Below are positions 1 through 9,977 of a DNA stretch of 62,728 nucleotides, piece after piece. This DNA comes from Candidatus Jacksonbacteria bacterium RIFCSPLOWO2_02_FULL_44_20 (GTDB lineage: Bacteria; Patescibacteriota; Patescibacteriia; UBA9629), in NCBI GenBank assembly GCA_001818155.1, contig MHJU01000012.1, forward strand, positions 1 through 62,728, in the 5' to 3' direction. The notes beneath the pieces are model-generated. The model ran no database searches, was not told where the DNA came from, and worked only from the letters and a program-made list of their open reading frames with translations. A program made the translations under genes and the position numbers. How positions within the stretch are numbered: position 1 is the stretch's first letter; each line of letters starts with the position of its first letter.

Positions 1-156
1 AAAATTACTGTAAAGATTGTAGATTAGTTTACAGTTATTTTTATCATCCAAGAAATTATGCTATACTTCTCTGTGGATAAATTAAAGCGCGACGCGGGAG
101 GGGAGTTGCAATCTCGCAACAATCATCTTTTTGCGTTCTCGTTTTGAATCGTTACT

Positions 157-597
157 ATGCATCAATTCACTCAAAAGGATTTTGATCTCTCATCTCTGGT
201 TTTGCGAGTCGCGTTGGGGGCGTATTTTATTATCGCCGGACTCGCGCAAATTGTTAATTATGCAGGTTTTGCCGGCAACATTTCCGGATATGCGATAGTT
301 TCCTACATTCCGTACGCTGGAGTTCAAGGGGTCGTTTCCGCGCTTTTCCCTTGGATTGAATTGACGCTTGGATTGTTGCTTGTGTTAGGGCTTGCGACAA
401 CTATTTCAGCCTTGCTCGCCGCGCTTATCTCATTTATGTTTACTGTTGTGAATGGCTTTATAGAGGGCGCATCAATTGCAAGAGACGTGCTTTTTATCGC
501 CGTATCCCTTGCTCTTATGCTCATGGGCGGCGGAGGGTACAGTTTGGATCACAGAGTTCGCGGGAAAGGCAAGCGTATAGGAAATCAAAAAAAATAG
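157..597 (+). CDS. DoxX-family membrane protein
   Basis: ORF 146 aa; LRVALGAYFIIAGLAQ..., four hydrophobic helices typical of DoxX. Confidence 0.7.
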   Translation: MHQFTQKDFDLSSLVLRVALGAYFIIAGLAQIVNYAGFAGNISGYAIVSYIPYAGVQGVVSALFPWIELTLGLLLVLGLATTISALLAALISFMFTVVNGFIEGASIARDVLFIAVSLALMLMGGGGYSLDHRVRGKGKRIGNQKK

Positions 598-613
598 GAG
601 GTAATAATTTTTC

Positions 614-1414
614 ATGACACTTGATGATCGCAAAAAACGAACTCATAATTCGGTCGCAAAGAAGCTCTACGATCTTATGGAATCAAAGCGGTCAAACCTA
701 ATTCTCTCTCTTGATGTAACGCGAGGGAGAGATTTTTTTGATATTCTTGAACGCGTTGCTCCTCATATAATTATGGTAAAAACTCATATTGATACGATGC
801 ATGGCTTTGACGCAGAGTTTATCAAGCGCTTGATTTCACTTAAAGAGAAGCACAGTTTTCTTATTTTTGAGGATCGTAAATTTGCGGATATCGGCAACAC
901 AGTAAAATTGCAATATACAAAAGGCGTGTTTCAGATTATTGAATGGGCTGATCTTGTTACAGCCCACATTTTCCCTGGACCAGGCGCAATAGTGGCTTTG
1001 CGGAAAGCGTGGAAAGAAACGAGATATGAACGAGGTCTCGTGATTCTTCCACAGATGACTTCCGAAGGCAACTTGTTCTCTCCGGAAGTTCGCGATAGGG
1101 CGCTTGAGATTGCAAAGGAGTATTGCGATTTTGTGATCGGGTTTATAGGAGCGTCTCAAGGAGATGGGTCGCTTTCGCTGATTCGCGAACGCGCATGGCC
1201 GGAATTTTTAATTTTTGTTCCGGGTGTTAACATACAAAAACAAAAAGATGAGCTTTCACAAACATACGTTGCGCCGGAGATGGCAATCCGCGAAGGCGGC
1301 GATATTATAATCGTCGGGCGCGGGATTTACGAAGATGAAGCTCCTGAACGCGCCTCGGTTGAGTATAAAGAAAGGGCATGGAGTGAACTTATGAAACGCG
1401 AACAATCTTCTTAA
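614..1414 (+). CDS. pyrF: Orotidine 5'-phosphate decarboxylase, URA3-like subtype
   Basis: LSLDVTRG, FEDRKFADIGNTV, lysine-containing DRKFADIG motif; pyrimidine gene neighbours. Confidence 0.85.
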   Translation: MTLDDRKKRTHNSVAKKLYDLMESKRSNLILSLDVTRGRDFFDILERVAPHIIMVKTHIDTMHGFDAEFIKRLISLKEKHSFLIFEDRKFADIGNTVKLQYTKGVFQIIEWADLVTAHIFPGPGAIVALRKAWKETRYERGLVILPQMTSEGNLFSPEVRDRALEIAKEYCDFVIGFIGASQGDGSLSLIRERAWPEFLIFVPGVNIQKQKDELSQTYVAPEMAIREGGDIIIVGRGIYEDEAPERASVEYKERAWSELMKREQSS

Positions 1415-4400
1415 CGATTCACTTGAAGATACTGGTCCCACGGAGTAATATCTAAGAGATCAAGATTTTGATACATGCAGACCGCTTTTACAAAGAGCCG
1501 AGCTGTTTGGAGATTTGTGAGAATCGGAACATTTAAGTCAGCCGCAGTGCGGCGAAGCGCATAATCGTCATCAACTTCAAACGAGCCGGTTTTGACGGGC
1601 TTTTTATAATCAAAATCATTGATGACAATTGCAAGATCAATTTCTTTTTTGAACATGTATGTTGCAATATTGGGCTCTTTCGGCGCTTCGTGCAATTTGT
1701 AGAGCCGCGTAGCGATGACGCCGGAATACGACAAAAATTCAGTTGTGTGGTGAGTTGCATAAATCGTAAACCCGCGTTCTGAAAGCGCCCGTGCGCTCTC
1801 CAAAAATTTTTGCTTATTGGTTTCTCCACCAAGAGAAAGGAGTACGCCTTTTTTTGGCAGATGAAATCCTGTTGCAAGGATTGATTTTAGATACGCCGCT
1901 TCAAGCGTTTTATCCAGCGCGCCAACCTCTCCAGTTGAAGCCATTTCAACGCGCAATATCGGATCCGCTCCCTTCAGTCGGGAAAACGAGAATTGCGGCG
2001 CTTTTACGCCGACATACGGCAGTTCAAAAGTATTACGTTCGCATTTTTTCATTTTTGCGATCCCCCGGTTATGTTCTATGAGCGCATAAGTTGCCATTTC
2101 CACTAAATTGTTGCCTGTTACTTTTGAAACAAACGGAAAGCTACGGGAGGCGCGCAGGTTGCATTCAATAACTTTAATGTCATTATCTTTTGCAAGGAGC
2201 TGGATGTTAAACGGGCCTGTGATTGAAAGAGCTTTGCCGATCACTCGCGTCATCGCCCGAATGCGCCGCACAGTTTCAACATAGAGTTTTTGCGGCGGAC
2301 AGATGATGGTTGCGTCTCCGGAGTGCACTCCGGCGTTTTCCACATGCTCGCTTAAAATATCAATAAGCACCTCGCCTTTTTTAGCGACCGCGTCAACCTC
2401 AATCTCTTTTGCTCCGACAATGAATTTTGTAATGATAACCGGATGTTCGGGAGAAAGATAGGTCGCCTCTTTCAGATATTCGGAAAGATCTTCATCGTTA
2501 AATGCGATGTTCATCGCGGCTCCGGAGAGGACATAAGACGGACGCACAAGAACCGGATATCCAACCATGAGCGCGAATTTTTTTGCGGCCGAGATTTTTG
2601 TGAGTTCTTTCCAAGCCGGCTGGTCAATCGCGAGTTTATTTAATAGTTTTGAAAATTTATAACGATCTTCCGCGCGATCAATGTCTGACGGAGCTGTGCC
2701 TAAAATGCGCATTCCGGCTGACTCGCATTTTAACGCGATATTGTTCGGCGTTTGTCCGCCCATTGAAAGAACCACTGCCTGCGGGCGTTCCTCTTTATAT
2801 ATATCGCGTACGGTTTCAAAACTTAACTCCTCAAAATACAGCGTGTCCGCCATGTCGTAATCGGTTGAAACGGTCTCTGGATTATGATTGATCATGATCG
2901 TTTTGTATCCAATTCGCCGAAGCGTTTCTCCACATGTTACCGCGCACCAGTCAAATTCCACGGAACTTCCGATGCGATAGACTCCGGAGCCCAGTATCAT
3001 AATTTTTTTGTCCGGTTTTATTTTGTTTTTCTGTTTTTTTTCGTATGTGGAGTAGAGGTAGTTCGTTTGCGCAGGATATTCCGCGGCAAGCGTATCAATA
3101 TGATTTATACGCATCACGATGCCGTGCCTGCGCCTGTAGCGATATATTTCATCTTCGCTACTGTTTGTAAGAAGCGCGATTTGTTTGTCCGAAAACCCTT
3201 TGCGCTTTGCTTCATAGATAAGTAGCGGGTTTAGATATTGCGAGTCCTTTAATGTCTTCATAAAATCAGTGATATTTTTTATTTTATTAATGAACCACGG
3301 ATCAATGAGAGACCACTCTGCGATTTTTTTCGGCGCAACATTGCGTTTAAGAGCTTCTGTAATTGCAAGAACGCGATGTTCGTTTGGCCGTTTAATCAGT
3401 TCAATAAGAGCTTCCGGAGCGCGTTTACTGTTTATTATCCCAAGCGACTCTGCAAGGTGCGGATATTTTTGTGTGAGACGTTCTACGCTTGCAATAATTC
3501 CTGTTTGATCCAGCCCGAGCATACGAGACGCTTTTTGAAACGCTTCTTCAAACGATCTTCCGATTGCCATTACCTCGCCGACGCTTTTCATTTGCGTGCC
3601 GATTCCGCGATCAGCGCTTTTGAATTTGTCAGTGTCCCATCTGGGCATTTTTACGACTACATAATCAAGCGCTGGTTCAAAAAAAGCAGTTGTTTTTTTT
3701 GTGATTGAGTTTTGCAATTCCGGAAGATTCCAGCCGATCGCCAACTTCGCGGCGACGCGGGCGAGCGGATAGCCTGTTGCTTTTGAGGCGAGCGCGGAGG
3801 ATCGCGAAAGTCTGGCGTTCACTTCAATAATGCGATAATCTAAATGATTTTGAGTGCTTGCGCGGAGAGCAAATTGTATATTGCATTCTCCGACAATTTC
3901 AAGATTACGTATCAGTTTAATTGCGATTGAGCGCAGTCCGTGATATTCCCCATTCGTCAAAGTTTGAGACGGCGCGACAACAATAGATTCTCCCGTGTGC
4001 ACACCCATCGGATCCATGTTCTCCATATTACATACAGCGATGCAGTTGTCAGCCGAATCGCGAACCACTTCATACTCTATTTCTTTCCATCCCGTGAGGT
4101 CTTCTTCAACAAGGATTTGACGGTGCCTTAAAAGAGCGAGCGCCGCATAGTTTTCAAGTTCTTTTGCGTTTGCCGCGCATGCCGAGCCTTCTCCGCCAAG
4201 CGCAAATGCCGATCGTATAATAACAGGATAGCCGATTTTTTTTGCCGCGATAATCGCTGATTTTGGAGTTTCGGCAACTAGACTTTTAGGAGTTAAAAGA
4301 TTAAGTTTTTTGAGCGTTTGTATAAAAAGCGCGCGATCTTCAGTTTTTTCTATTGCGGACATTGGCGTGCCAAGAATGCGCGGTTTTTTATTTTCTCCGA

Positions 4401-4728
4401 GAAATCCTTGGTTGTGTAGATCAATCCCGCAGTTCAACGCGGTTTGTCCCCCGAAAGAAAGCAGAATGCCGTCGGGTTTTTCATGTTTTATAATTCTTGA
4501 AACAAAATGCGCATTTATCGGAAGAAAGTATACGCGATCCGCAAGCCCGCGAGATGTCTGATAAGTTGCGATATTAGGGTTGACGACAATGGTTTTTATT
4601 CCCTCTTCTTTCAGGGTTTTTATCGCTTGAGAGCCAGAGTAATCAAACTCGCCTGCCTCCCCAATTTTTAACGCGCCGGAGCCAAGAACTAGTACTTTGC
4701 GGAGTTTTGGACTTGAAATTTTATTCAT
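1411..4728 (-). CDS. carB: Carbamoyl-phosphate synthase large subunit
   Basis: 1105 aa with two ATP-grasp halves (VLGSGALKIGEAGEFDYSGSQAIKTL; ILGSGVYRIGSSVEFDWCAV). Confidence 0.97.
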   Translation of the reverse strand: MNKISSPKLRKVLVLGSGALKIGEAGEFDYSGSQAIKTLKEEGIKTIVVNPNIATYQTSRGLADRVYFLPINAHFVSRIIKHEKPDGILLSFGGQTALNCGIDLHNQGFLGENKKPRILGTPMSAIEKTEDRALFIQTLKKLNLLTPKSLVAETPKSAIIAAKKIGYPVIIRSAFALGGEGSACAANAKELENYAALALLRHRQILVEEDLTGWKEIEYEVVRDSADNCIAVCNMENMDPMGVHTGESIVVAPSQTLTNGEYHGLRSIAIKLIRNLEIVGECNIQFALRASTQNHLDYRIIEVNARLSRSSALASKATGYPLARVAAKLAIGWNLPELQNSITKKTTAFFEPALDYVVVKMPRWDTDKFKSADRGIGTQMKSVGEVMAIGRSFEEAFQKASRMLGLDQTGIIASVERLTQKYPHLAESLGIINSKRAPEALIELIKRPNEHRVLAITEALKRNVAPKKIAEWSLIDPWFINKIKNITDFMKTLKDSQYLNPLLIYEAKRKGFSDKQIALLTNSSEDEIYRYRRRHGIVMRINHIDTLAAEYPAQTNYLYSTYEKKQKNKIKPDKKIMILGSGVYRIGSSVEFDWCAVTCGETLRRIGYKTIMINHNPETVSTDYDMADTLYFEELSFETVRDIYKEERPQAVVLSMGGQTPNNIALKCESAGMRILGTAPSDIDRAEDRYKFSKLLNKLAIDQPAWKELTKISAAKKFALMVGYPVLVRPSYVLSGAAMNIAFNDEDLSEYLKEATYLSPEHPVIITKFIVGAKEIEVDAVAKKGEVLIDILSEHVENAGVHSGDATIICPPQKLYVETVRRIRAMTRVIGKALSITGPFNIQLLAKDNDIKVIECNLRASRSFPFVSKVTGNNLVEMATYALIEHNRGIAKMKKCERNTFELPYVGVKAPQFSFSRLKGADPILRVEMASTGEVGALDKTLEAAYLKSILATGFHLPKKGVLLSLGGETNKQKFLESARALSERGFTIYATHHTTEFLSYSGVIATRLYKLHEAPKEPNIATYMFKKEIDLAIVINDFDYKKPVKTGSFEVDDDYALRRTAADLNVPILTNLQTARLFVKAVCMYQNLDLLDITPWDQYLQVNR

Positions 4729-5848
4729 TGGAATTTATCATTGAAATCCATTCATCAAACACCCATTCTGTATCAGTTGGTCCGGGTGCGGCTTCCGGGT
4801 GAAACTGAACCGACATCCACGGATAATGCTGGTGCCATAATCCTTCAACAGTTCCGTCGTTTAAGTTCCGAAACCACACGCGCCAACCTTTAGGCACGGT
4901 TTTTTCATTAACCGCATAGCCGTGATTTTGGGTCGTGATGTACGCCCGATTGCGCAGTTCGTCAATAACAGGCTGGTTTTGGGAGCGGTGTCCGTATTTT
5001 AATTTGTATGTCTTCGCGCCACAGGCAAGCGCCAGGAGTTGGTTGCCAAGACAAATTCCGAGAATTGGAATTAAAAATGACGGATTACTAATCGCTAATT
5101 GATTTTTTATTTGTTCAATTGTTTTATCGCATTTTGCAGGATCTCCTGGTCCATTTGATATAACTATCCCATTGATTCTAATTTTTTCGTAATTCGTTAA
5201 TTCAAAGTTCCACGGCACACGAATCACTCGGCATCCGCGTTTTATAAGACAACGGATGATATTCAATTTCACGCCGCAGTCGTAGAGGAGAATAGTATTT
5301 TTCTGTTTCTCTATTTTTACTGTATTTGGTTCGTACACGATCGGTTCTTTGCAACTTACTTCAGCCACTAAATTTTGTTTATTTGGATCTTTAAAAGTAT
5401 ATTTCGTTAATTTGTCATTTGTAATTCGCCCCAACATCGTCCCTTTTTCCCGCAGTTTTTCGGTGAGCGCGCGCGTGTCCACGCCCTCAATCGCCGGCAC
5501 GCCTTCTGATTTCAGCCAATTTTCAAGCGATTGTTTAGCCTGCGGGTGAGAATATTCTTTGCAATATTCTCTGACGATGAGCCCTGCTATTTGTATTTTT
5601 TCTGATTCAAAGGAGTGACTAAATAAGTCTTTAGTTTTAAGTTTGGAGTTGGTCTCCACTCCATAATTTCCGATCAACGGATACGTCAACACTAAAATTT
5701 GCCCGTGATATGACGGATCAGTGAACGTTTCCGGATACCCAACCATGCCGGTATTAAAGACCACTTCGCCTGATGCATCGGTTTGCGCGCCAAAAGATTC
5801 GCCTGTGAGTATGGTTTTGTCTTCTAATATCAGTGATTGAGTTCTCAT
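4721..5848 (-). CDS. carA: Carbamoyl-phosphate synthase small subunit
   Basis: GATase motif PILGICLGNQLLALA; GMVGYPETFTDPSYHGQ; ATG start MRTQSL at 5848 (track start 5854 is a TTG). Confidence 0.96.
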   Translation of the reverse strand: MRTQSLILEDKTILTGESFGAQTDASGEVVFNTGMVGYPETFTDPSYHGQILVLTYPLIGNYGVETNSKLKTKDLFSHSFESEKIQIAGLIVREYCKEYSHPQAKQSLENWLKSEGVPAIEGVDTRALTEKLREKGTMLGRITNDKLTKYTFKDPNKQNLVAEVSCKEPIVYEPNTVKIEKQKNTILLYDCGVKLNIIRCLIKRGCRVIRVPWNFELTNYEKIRINGIVISNGPGDPAKCDKTIEQIKNQLAISNPSFLIPILGICLGNQLLALACGAKTYKLKYGHRSQNQPVIDELRNRAYITTQNHGYAVNEKTVPKGWRVWFRNLNDGTVEGLWHQHYPWMSVQFHPEAAPGPTDTEWVFDEWISMINSNE

Positions 5849-5850
5849 AT

Positions 5851-5877
5851 ACAAAAAATCCCGAGAAGTCGGGATTT
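5851..5877 (-). terminator. Intrinsic terminator/attenuator-like hairpin between hicA and carA
   Basis: minus strand AAATCCCGA-CTTC-TCGGGATTTTTTG; 9-bp perfect stem plus T-run ending next to the carA ATG. Confidence 0.75.
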
Positions 5878-6094
5878 ATATGGTTATGAATTCTTCTATT
5901 GTTAAACCAGCTTGATCAATAATACTTTTTATTGTTTTCTTTTTAATGTCTTTATGGTGGTATGGGACAGTAACGCGGCGTTTTAGAGCGGGGTGAATAA
6001 GGATAACATGGCTTCCAGTTTGATGATCAATAATAAAACCAACTTTCTGTAATTTTTTAATTGTCTCCTTTGATCCTGGAACAGGTAGTTTCAT
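5876..6094 (-). CDS. hicA: HicA-like mRNA interferase toxin
   Basis: KLPVPGSKETIKKLQKVGFIIDHQTGSHVILIHP; GSH catalytic motif; adjacent hicB. Confidence 0.85.
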   Translation of the reverse strand: MKLPVPGSKETIKKLQKVGFIIDHQTGSHVILIHPALKRRVTVPYHHKDIKKKTIKSIIDQAGLTIEEFITI

Positions 6095-6095
6095 T

Positions 6096-6371
6096 TTATA
6101 CTGGTTGCAAAATAGTTTTTTCCCATTGCGGCAATTTAATTTCAAGTGAGGTGGTAATTAGATGGCCGTTTTCTACAGGAATCGGTTCTCCGTGTTTTAT
6201 CAAACTTTCCAGGTAGCCCTCTATCGCATCCCGCGCCATCGCTATTGCTTCTTCAAATGTCTCGCCTTCTGTGGAGCAACCGGGCAGAGCCGGTACAGTG
6301 ACAGTGTATCCGCCTTCATCAGCAGGTTCTAAAATCACTGTGTAATGATTGATTGTTATAGGCAGGTTCAT
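6096..6371 (-). CDS. hicB: HicB-like antitoxin
   Basis: YTVILEPADEGGYTVTVPALPGCSTEGETFEEAIAMARDAIEGYLESL, HicB partial RNase-H fold signature. Confidence 0.88.
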   Translation of the reverse strand: MNLPITINHYTVILEPADEGGYTVTVPALPGCSTEGETFEEAIAMARDAIEGYLESLIKHGEPIPVENGHLITTSLEIKLPQWEKTILQPV

Positions 6372-6388
6372 CATAAATTTATTTACCA

Positions 6389-7306
6389 TCATATCAAACC
6401 GCGTCTTTCGCCGTCAAGCGCTAAAAAAAGCGCCATGCGGACCCACACGCCGTTATGAGCTTGTTTGAAATAAATCGCGCGCTGGTCATTGTCTATCTCC
6501 GGGTTTATTTCCCCGACTCTTGGCAATGGATGCATAAAAAGGCAATCATCCTTAAAGAGCGCCGCGGTGGCTTTATTCAGCACGTAAGCATTTTTGAGCC
6601 GCGCATATTCTGCCTTATCTTGGAATCGCTCTTCTTGTACGCGCGTCATGTATAATACTTGAACTCCCCTCGCAATTTCATCCCATGTTTCAAGTTCTTG
6701 ACAAGAGATGCCCTGATTTTTTAGCTTAGTCAAAATTTCCTCCGGCATCCTTAAAGAAGAAGGGGAGATGAAATAAAATTTTGGATTAAAGTGAGCAAGA
6801 CCTTGAGATAAAGAGTGCGCTGTTCTTCCATATTTAAGATCGCCGACAAAAGCTATAATTAAATTGTTGAGAGGAATTTTTTCAGCGATCGTAAAAATAT
6901 CCAATAACGCTTGCGTGGGATGCTCGCCGCTTCCATCTCCCGCATTCACAATCGGCACATGCGATACTGCCGCCGCTCGTGCCGCCGCCCCGGTTTCAAA
7001 ATGGCGCATTACAATATAATCGGCATAACCGTTTACTATTTTAATTGTGTCTTCAAGAGTTTCTCCTTTTTTTGTTGATGTTGTCTTTGCGTCAGCAAAT
7101 CCTAAAACGTTGGCTCCTAACCGCAAGGCAGCGCTTTCAAATGAGAGACGCGTGCGCGTGGACGGTTCAAAAAAGAGCGTTGCGATAATTGACCCCCGCG
7201 CCGCATCGCAATAAGTGATGGGCGAGGATTTTATGTCGCGCGCCTTTTCAATTATTTGAAGAAGTTCATCGCGAGAAAAGTCTGTAATTGAAAGTATATG
7301 TTTCAT
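6389..7306 (-). CDS. pyrB: Aspartate carbamoyltransferase catalytic subunit
   Basis: FFEPSTRTRLSFESAALRLGANVLGF; HPLPRVGEI; start at MKHILS. Confidence 0.96.
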   Translation of the reverse strand: MKHILSITDFSRDELLQIIEKARDIKSSPITYCDAARGSIIATLFFEPSTRTRLSFESAALRLGANVLGFADAKTTSTKKGETLEDTIKIVNGYADYIVMRHFETGAAARAAAVSHVPIVNAGDGSGEHPTQALLDIFTIAEKIPLNNLIIAFVGDLKYGRTAHSLSQGLAHFNPKFYFISPSSLRMPEEILTKLKNQGISCQELETWDEIARGVQVLYMTRVQEERFQDKAEYARLKNAYVLNKATAALFKDDCLFMHPLPRVGEINPEIDNDQRAIYFKQAHNGVWVRMALFLALDGERRGLI

Positions 7307-7794
7307 ATGAAGTAAAAAGACCAATGCTCATAAGAGTTATGATAGCGCCCGCTAAAACAACTCCGATAAAAATAGCAAATAGCGCTTTCCGATAGGGGAT
7401 GCCGAAGAGGTATGCCGCAAGCGATGCGCTCCATGCGCCGGTGAAAGGTCCTGGAATTGCGATGTAGAGAATCAGAGCGGCCACTCCCCAGCCTTCAATT
7501 TTTTTTGAAATTCCGTGTTCAGTTTTTTTTCGCCACCAAAGATAAAGCGCAATCGGTTTATCTAAAAGCTTATGATGTGTTTTTATCTCTGGAAGAGCTC
7601 CTATGCCAAATAGTTTTTCAAACCCGGGCAAAAGCAGTAAAAGAAACGCTGGCGGAATCATATTGCCGAAAATCGCGGCGCCGTAGGCGAGCAAAGGGTT
7701 CGCTCCTTTGAAAATTCCATACGGTATTCCCGCGTTCAACTCCCCAACAGGCGCCATGGAAAGCAGAAAAATTTTAAGAAATGTTTCGTTCATC
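7266..7794 (-). CDS. Small multidrug export-like (Sm_multidrug_ex) membrane protein
   Basis: LLSMAPVGELNAGIPYGIFKGANP...GPFTGAWSASLAAYLFGIPYRKA; likely start MNETF inside the longer track ORF. Confidence 0.75.
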
Positions 7795-8193
7795 ACTCTG
7801 CATTTTAACAAGCTCTTCTGCCAATGCGCCTTTTTCTTTGAGCAAATCATCTTTCTTATTGGTCCAATACTGAACTGACTCTCTACTTTTGACTTTTTTT
7901 TTCTCATTAACACTGCTATCCAAAAGTTTGAGGCTTTTACGCAGATTTATTTCCGCGCCACTAAGCCGTTTACAAACCCCAGCATAGAGTCCGAGCGTTG
8001 TTGCGAAATCGGGATTTTTGCTTCCGCAATTACGGCAAAAGAATTCACCTTCTTTTAGAAGATGGTCTGTGTTGTTTTTGCATTTTTCTGAAGTTGTTTT
8101 TCTTTCCGGATCCTTGCGGCGTGGTCGCTTAGACTCTCTTTTTAGTAGATCAGCTCCAATGAATCCATCCACATAGATTTCAGGTTTGCTCAT
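7774..8193 (-). CDS. Hypothetical protein with zinc-ribbon-like CxxC
   Basis: 139 aa, FFCRNCGSKNP plus second Cys; overlaps thrS end. Confidence 0.5.
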   Translation of the reverse strand: MSKPEIYVDGFIGADLLKRESKRPRRKDPERKTTSEKCKNNTDHLLKEGEFFCRNCGSKNPDFATTLGLYAGVCKRLSGAEINLRKSLKLLDSSVNEKKKVKSRESVQYWTNKKDDLLKEKGALAEELVKMQSDERNIS

Positions 8194-9961
8194 AGTGTTT
8201 CTGCCCCTCCTTTATTATCCGTTCAGAAAATTGTTTTAGCGATTCGTTTATCGGCTCTCTTGAACCAAAACGCCGGACTGAAAGCATGGCAGAATCTTCC
8301 CAAACTCCGCTTGGCGTGGCTTCTTTATCGCCGATTACAATTGTATAAGGAATTTTTTGGCTAGCAGAGTTTCTTATTTTTGCGCCGACAGTCTCACCGC
8401 TTTCATCAATTTCTATCCGAAGCTCTGCATTTTTTGCAAGCAGATATTCCTTGAGCAATGACGCGGTTTGAATATGATTTAACGAAACAGGCGCGATAAT
8501 AATCTGCGCGGGCGCAAGCCAGAAAGGAAACGCGCCGGCGTAATGCTCAATCAAAATGCCCATAAAACGTTCAATTGCTCCAAGTATAGTGCAGTGGATC
8601 ACCGCCGGACGCTCTTTTTTTCCAAGATCGGAAATGTAGAACAAGTCAAAATTTTCCGGCTGATTAAAATCAAGTTGTACAGTTGTAAGTTGCCACGGCC
8701 TTCCCAGAGAATCATTGATCGTAATATCAATTTTTGGCCCATAAAACGCGGCTTCGCCTTCTGCGATCGTGTATGGCACCCCCCAGTTTTTAACTGCGGC
8801 AATAAGCATCTCTTCTGCTTTTGCCCACAGCGCGTCATTTCCAAAGTATCTTTCCTTATGTTTTGGATCGCGCACAGAAATGTTTAGAGTGTATTTATCC
8901 AGTCCGAAAACTCGGTATGTTTTTTGCATCAGCGACAAAATCATTTTTATTTCCGATTCAATCTGATCGTGTCGTATGAAGTGGTGTGTGTCATCCTGCG
9001 TCAGTCCTTTTACGCGCACGAGCCCTGAAAGTTCTCCGCTTTTTTCATTGCGATAGACGGCTGTCGTTTCCGCGTAGCGAATCGGAAGTTCGCGATAACT
9101 GTGCGCTGATCCTTTATAAAGCTCAAAGTGGTGCGGACAGTTCATCGGTTTTATCACAAATTCATCTCCTTCTGAATCGGTCATCACAGGCATCATCGCA
9201 TCATATTTTCCCATGTGTCCGCTTTTTTGGTATAACTTCGCTTTCGCGATATGCGGGATATGCACGAATGTGTATCCGAGCGCTTCCTTCTCTTTCCGCA
9301 TAAATTTTTCCAGTTCATGCTTGATGATTTCTCCTTTTCCGGTAAATAACGGGAGCCCTGGCCCAACAAGATCAGAAAAAATAAACAACCCTAGTTCTTT
9401 TCCCAATTTTTTATGATCGCGCTTTTTCGCTTCCTCGCGCATTTTCAGATAATCGTCAAGTTCTTTTTGCGTTTGAAACGCTGTGCCGTAGACGCGCGTG
9501 AGCATGGCGTTTTTTTCGTTTCCACGCCAGTACGCGCCCGCGATTGAAATCAGTTTGAAGCCCCCTAGTTCCTGTTTCGGATTTTCTACATGTCCGCCGC
9601 GGCAAAGATCGGTAAAATTTCCGGAGGTATATACTGTAATCTCTTCGCCTTTGTTTTGAAGTTCGTTAATGAGTTCAATTTTGTACTGATTTCCGTCAAA
9701 AAATTCTTTTGCCTCATCTCCGGTTAATTTGCGCCGCGTAAACGCGCTCCATCCTCCCAAAAGTTCGCGCATTTTGGTTTCAATTTTTGGAAGATCGTCT
9801 TCTAAAATCGGTTCCTGAAATTCAAAATCATAATAAAAACCGGTTTCAATCGGGGGGCCGATCGTTGGTTTTGCTCCAGGGTAGAGTTCTGTAACAGCCG
9901 CGGCGAGGAGATGCGCGGCGCTGTGGCGGAGGTTGTTAAGATAGGTTTTGTCCTCGGGCAT
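8180..9961 (-). CDS. thrS: Threonyl-tRNA synthetase (no N-terminal TGS domain)
   Basis: HSAAHLLAAAV editing domain, MNCPHHFELYKGSAHSYRELPIR class II motifs. Confidence 0.96.
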   Translation of the reverse strand: MPEDKTYLNNLRHSAAHLLAAAVTELYPGAKPTIGPPIETGFYYDFEFQEPILEDDLPKIETKMRELLGGWSAFTRRKLTGDEAKEFFDGNQYKIELINELQNKGEEITVYTSGNFTDLCRGGHVENPKQELGGFKLISIAGAYWRGNEKNAMLTRVYGTAFQTQKELDDYLKMREEAKKRDHKKLGKELGLFIFSDLVGPGLPLFTGKGEIIKHELEKFMRKEKEALGYTFVHIPHIAKAKLYQKSGHMGKYDAMMPVMTDSEGDEFVIKPMNCPHHFELYKGSAHSYRELPIRYAETTAVYRNEKSGELSGLVRVKGLTQDDTHHFIRHDQIESEIKMILSLMQKTYRVFGLDKYTLNISVRDPKHKERYFGNDALWAKAEEMLIAAVKNWGVPYTIAEGEAAFYGPKIDITINDSLGRPWQLTTVQLDFNQPENFDLFYISDLGKKERPAVIHCTILGAIERFMGILIEHYAGAFPFWLAPAQIIIAPVSLNHIQTASLLKEYLLAKNAELRIEIDESGETVGAKIRNSASQKIPYTIVIGDKEATPSGVWEDSAMLSVRRFGSREPINESLKQFSERIIKEGQKHYEQT

Positions 9962-9977
9962 AAGCAGTTACTTACGA

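Noticed and set aside
1-40. ACTGTAAA...TTTACAGT inverted repeat near attgtagat, reminiscent of a Cas12a repeat end
   Set aside because: No TCTAC/GTAGA stem and no second copy or spacer; just a small palindrome.
8543-9416. Plus-strand ORFs opposite thrS
   Set aside because: Antisense spurious ORFs without family signatures; the same applies to most ORFs opposite carB, dnaE, dnaK, dnaJ and rpoA.
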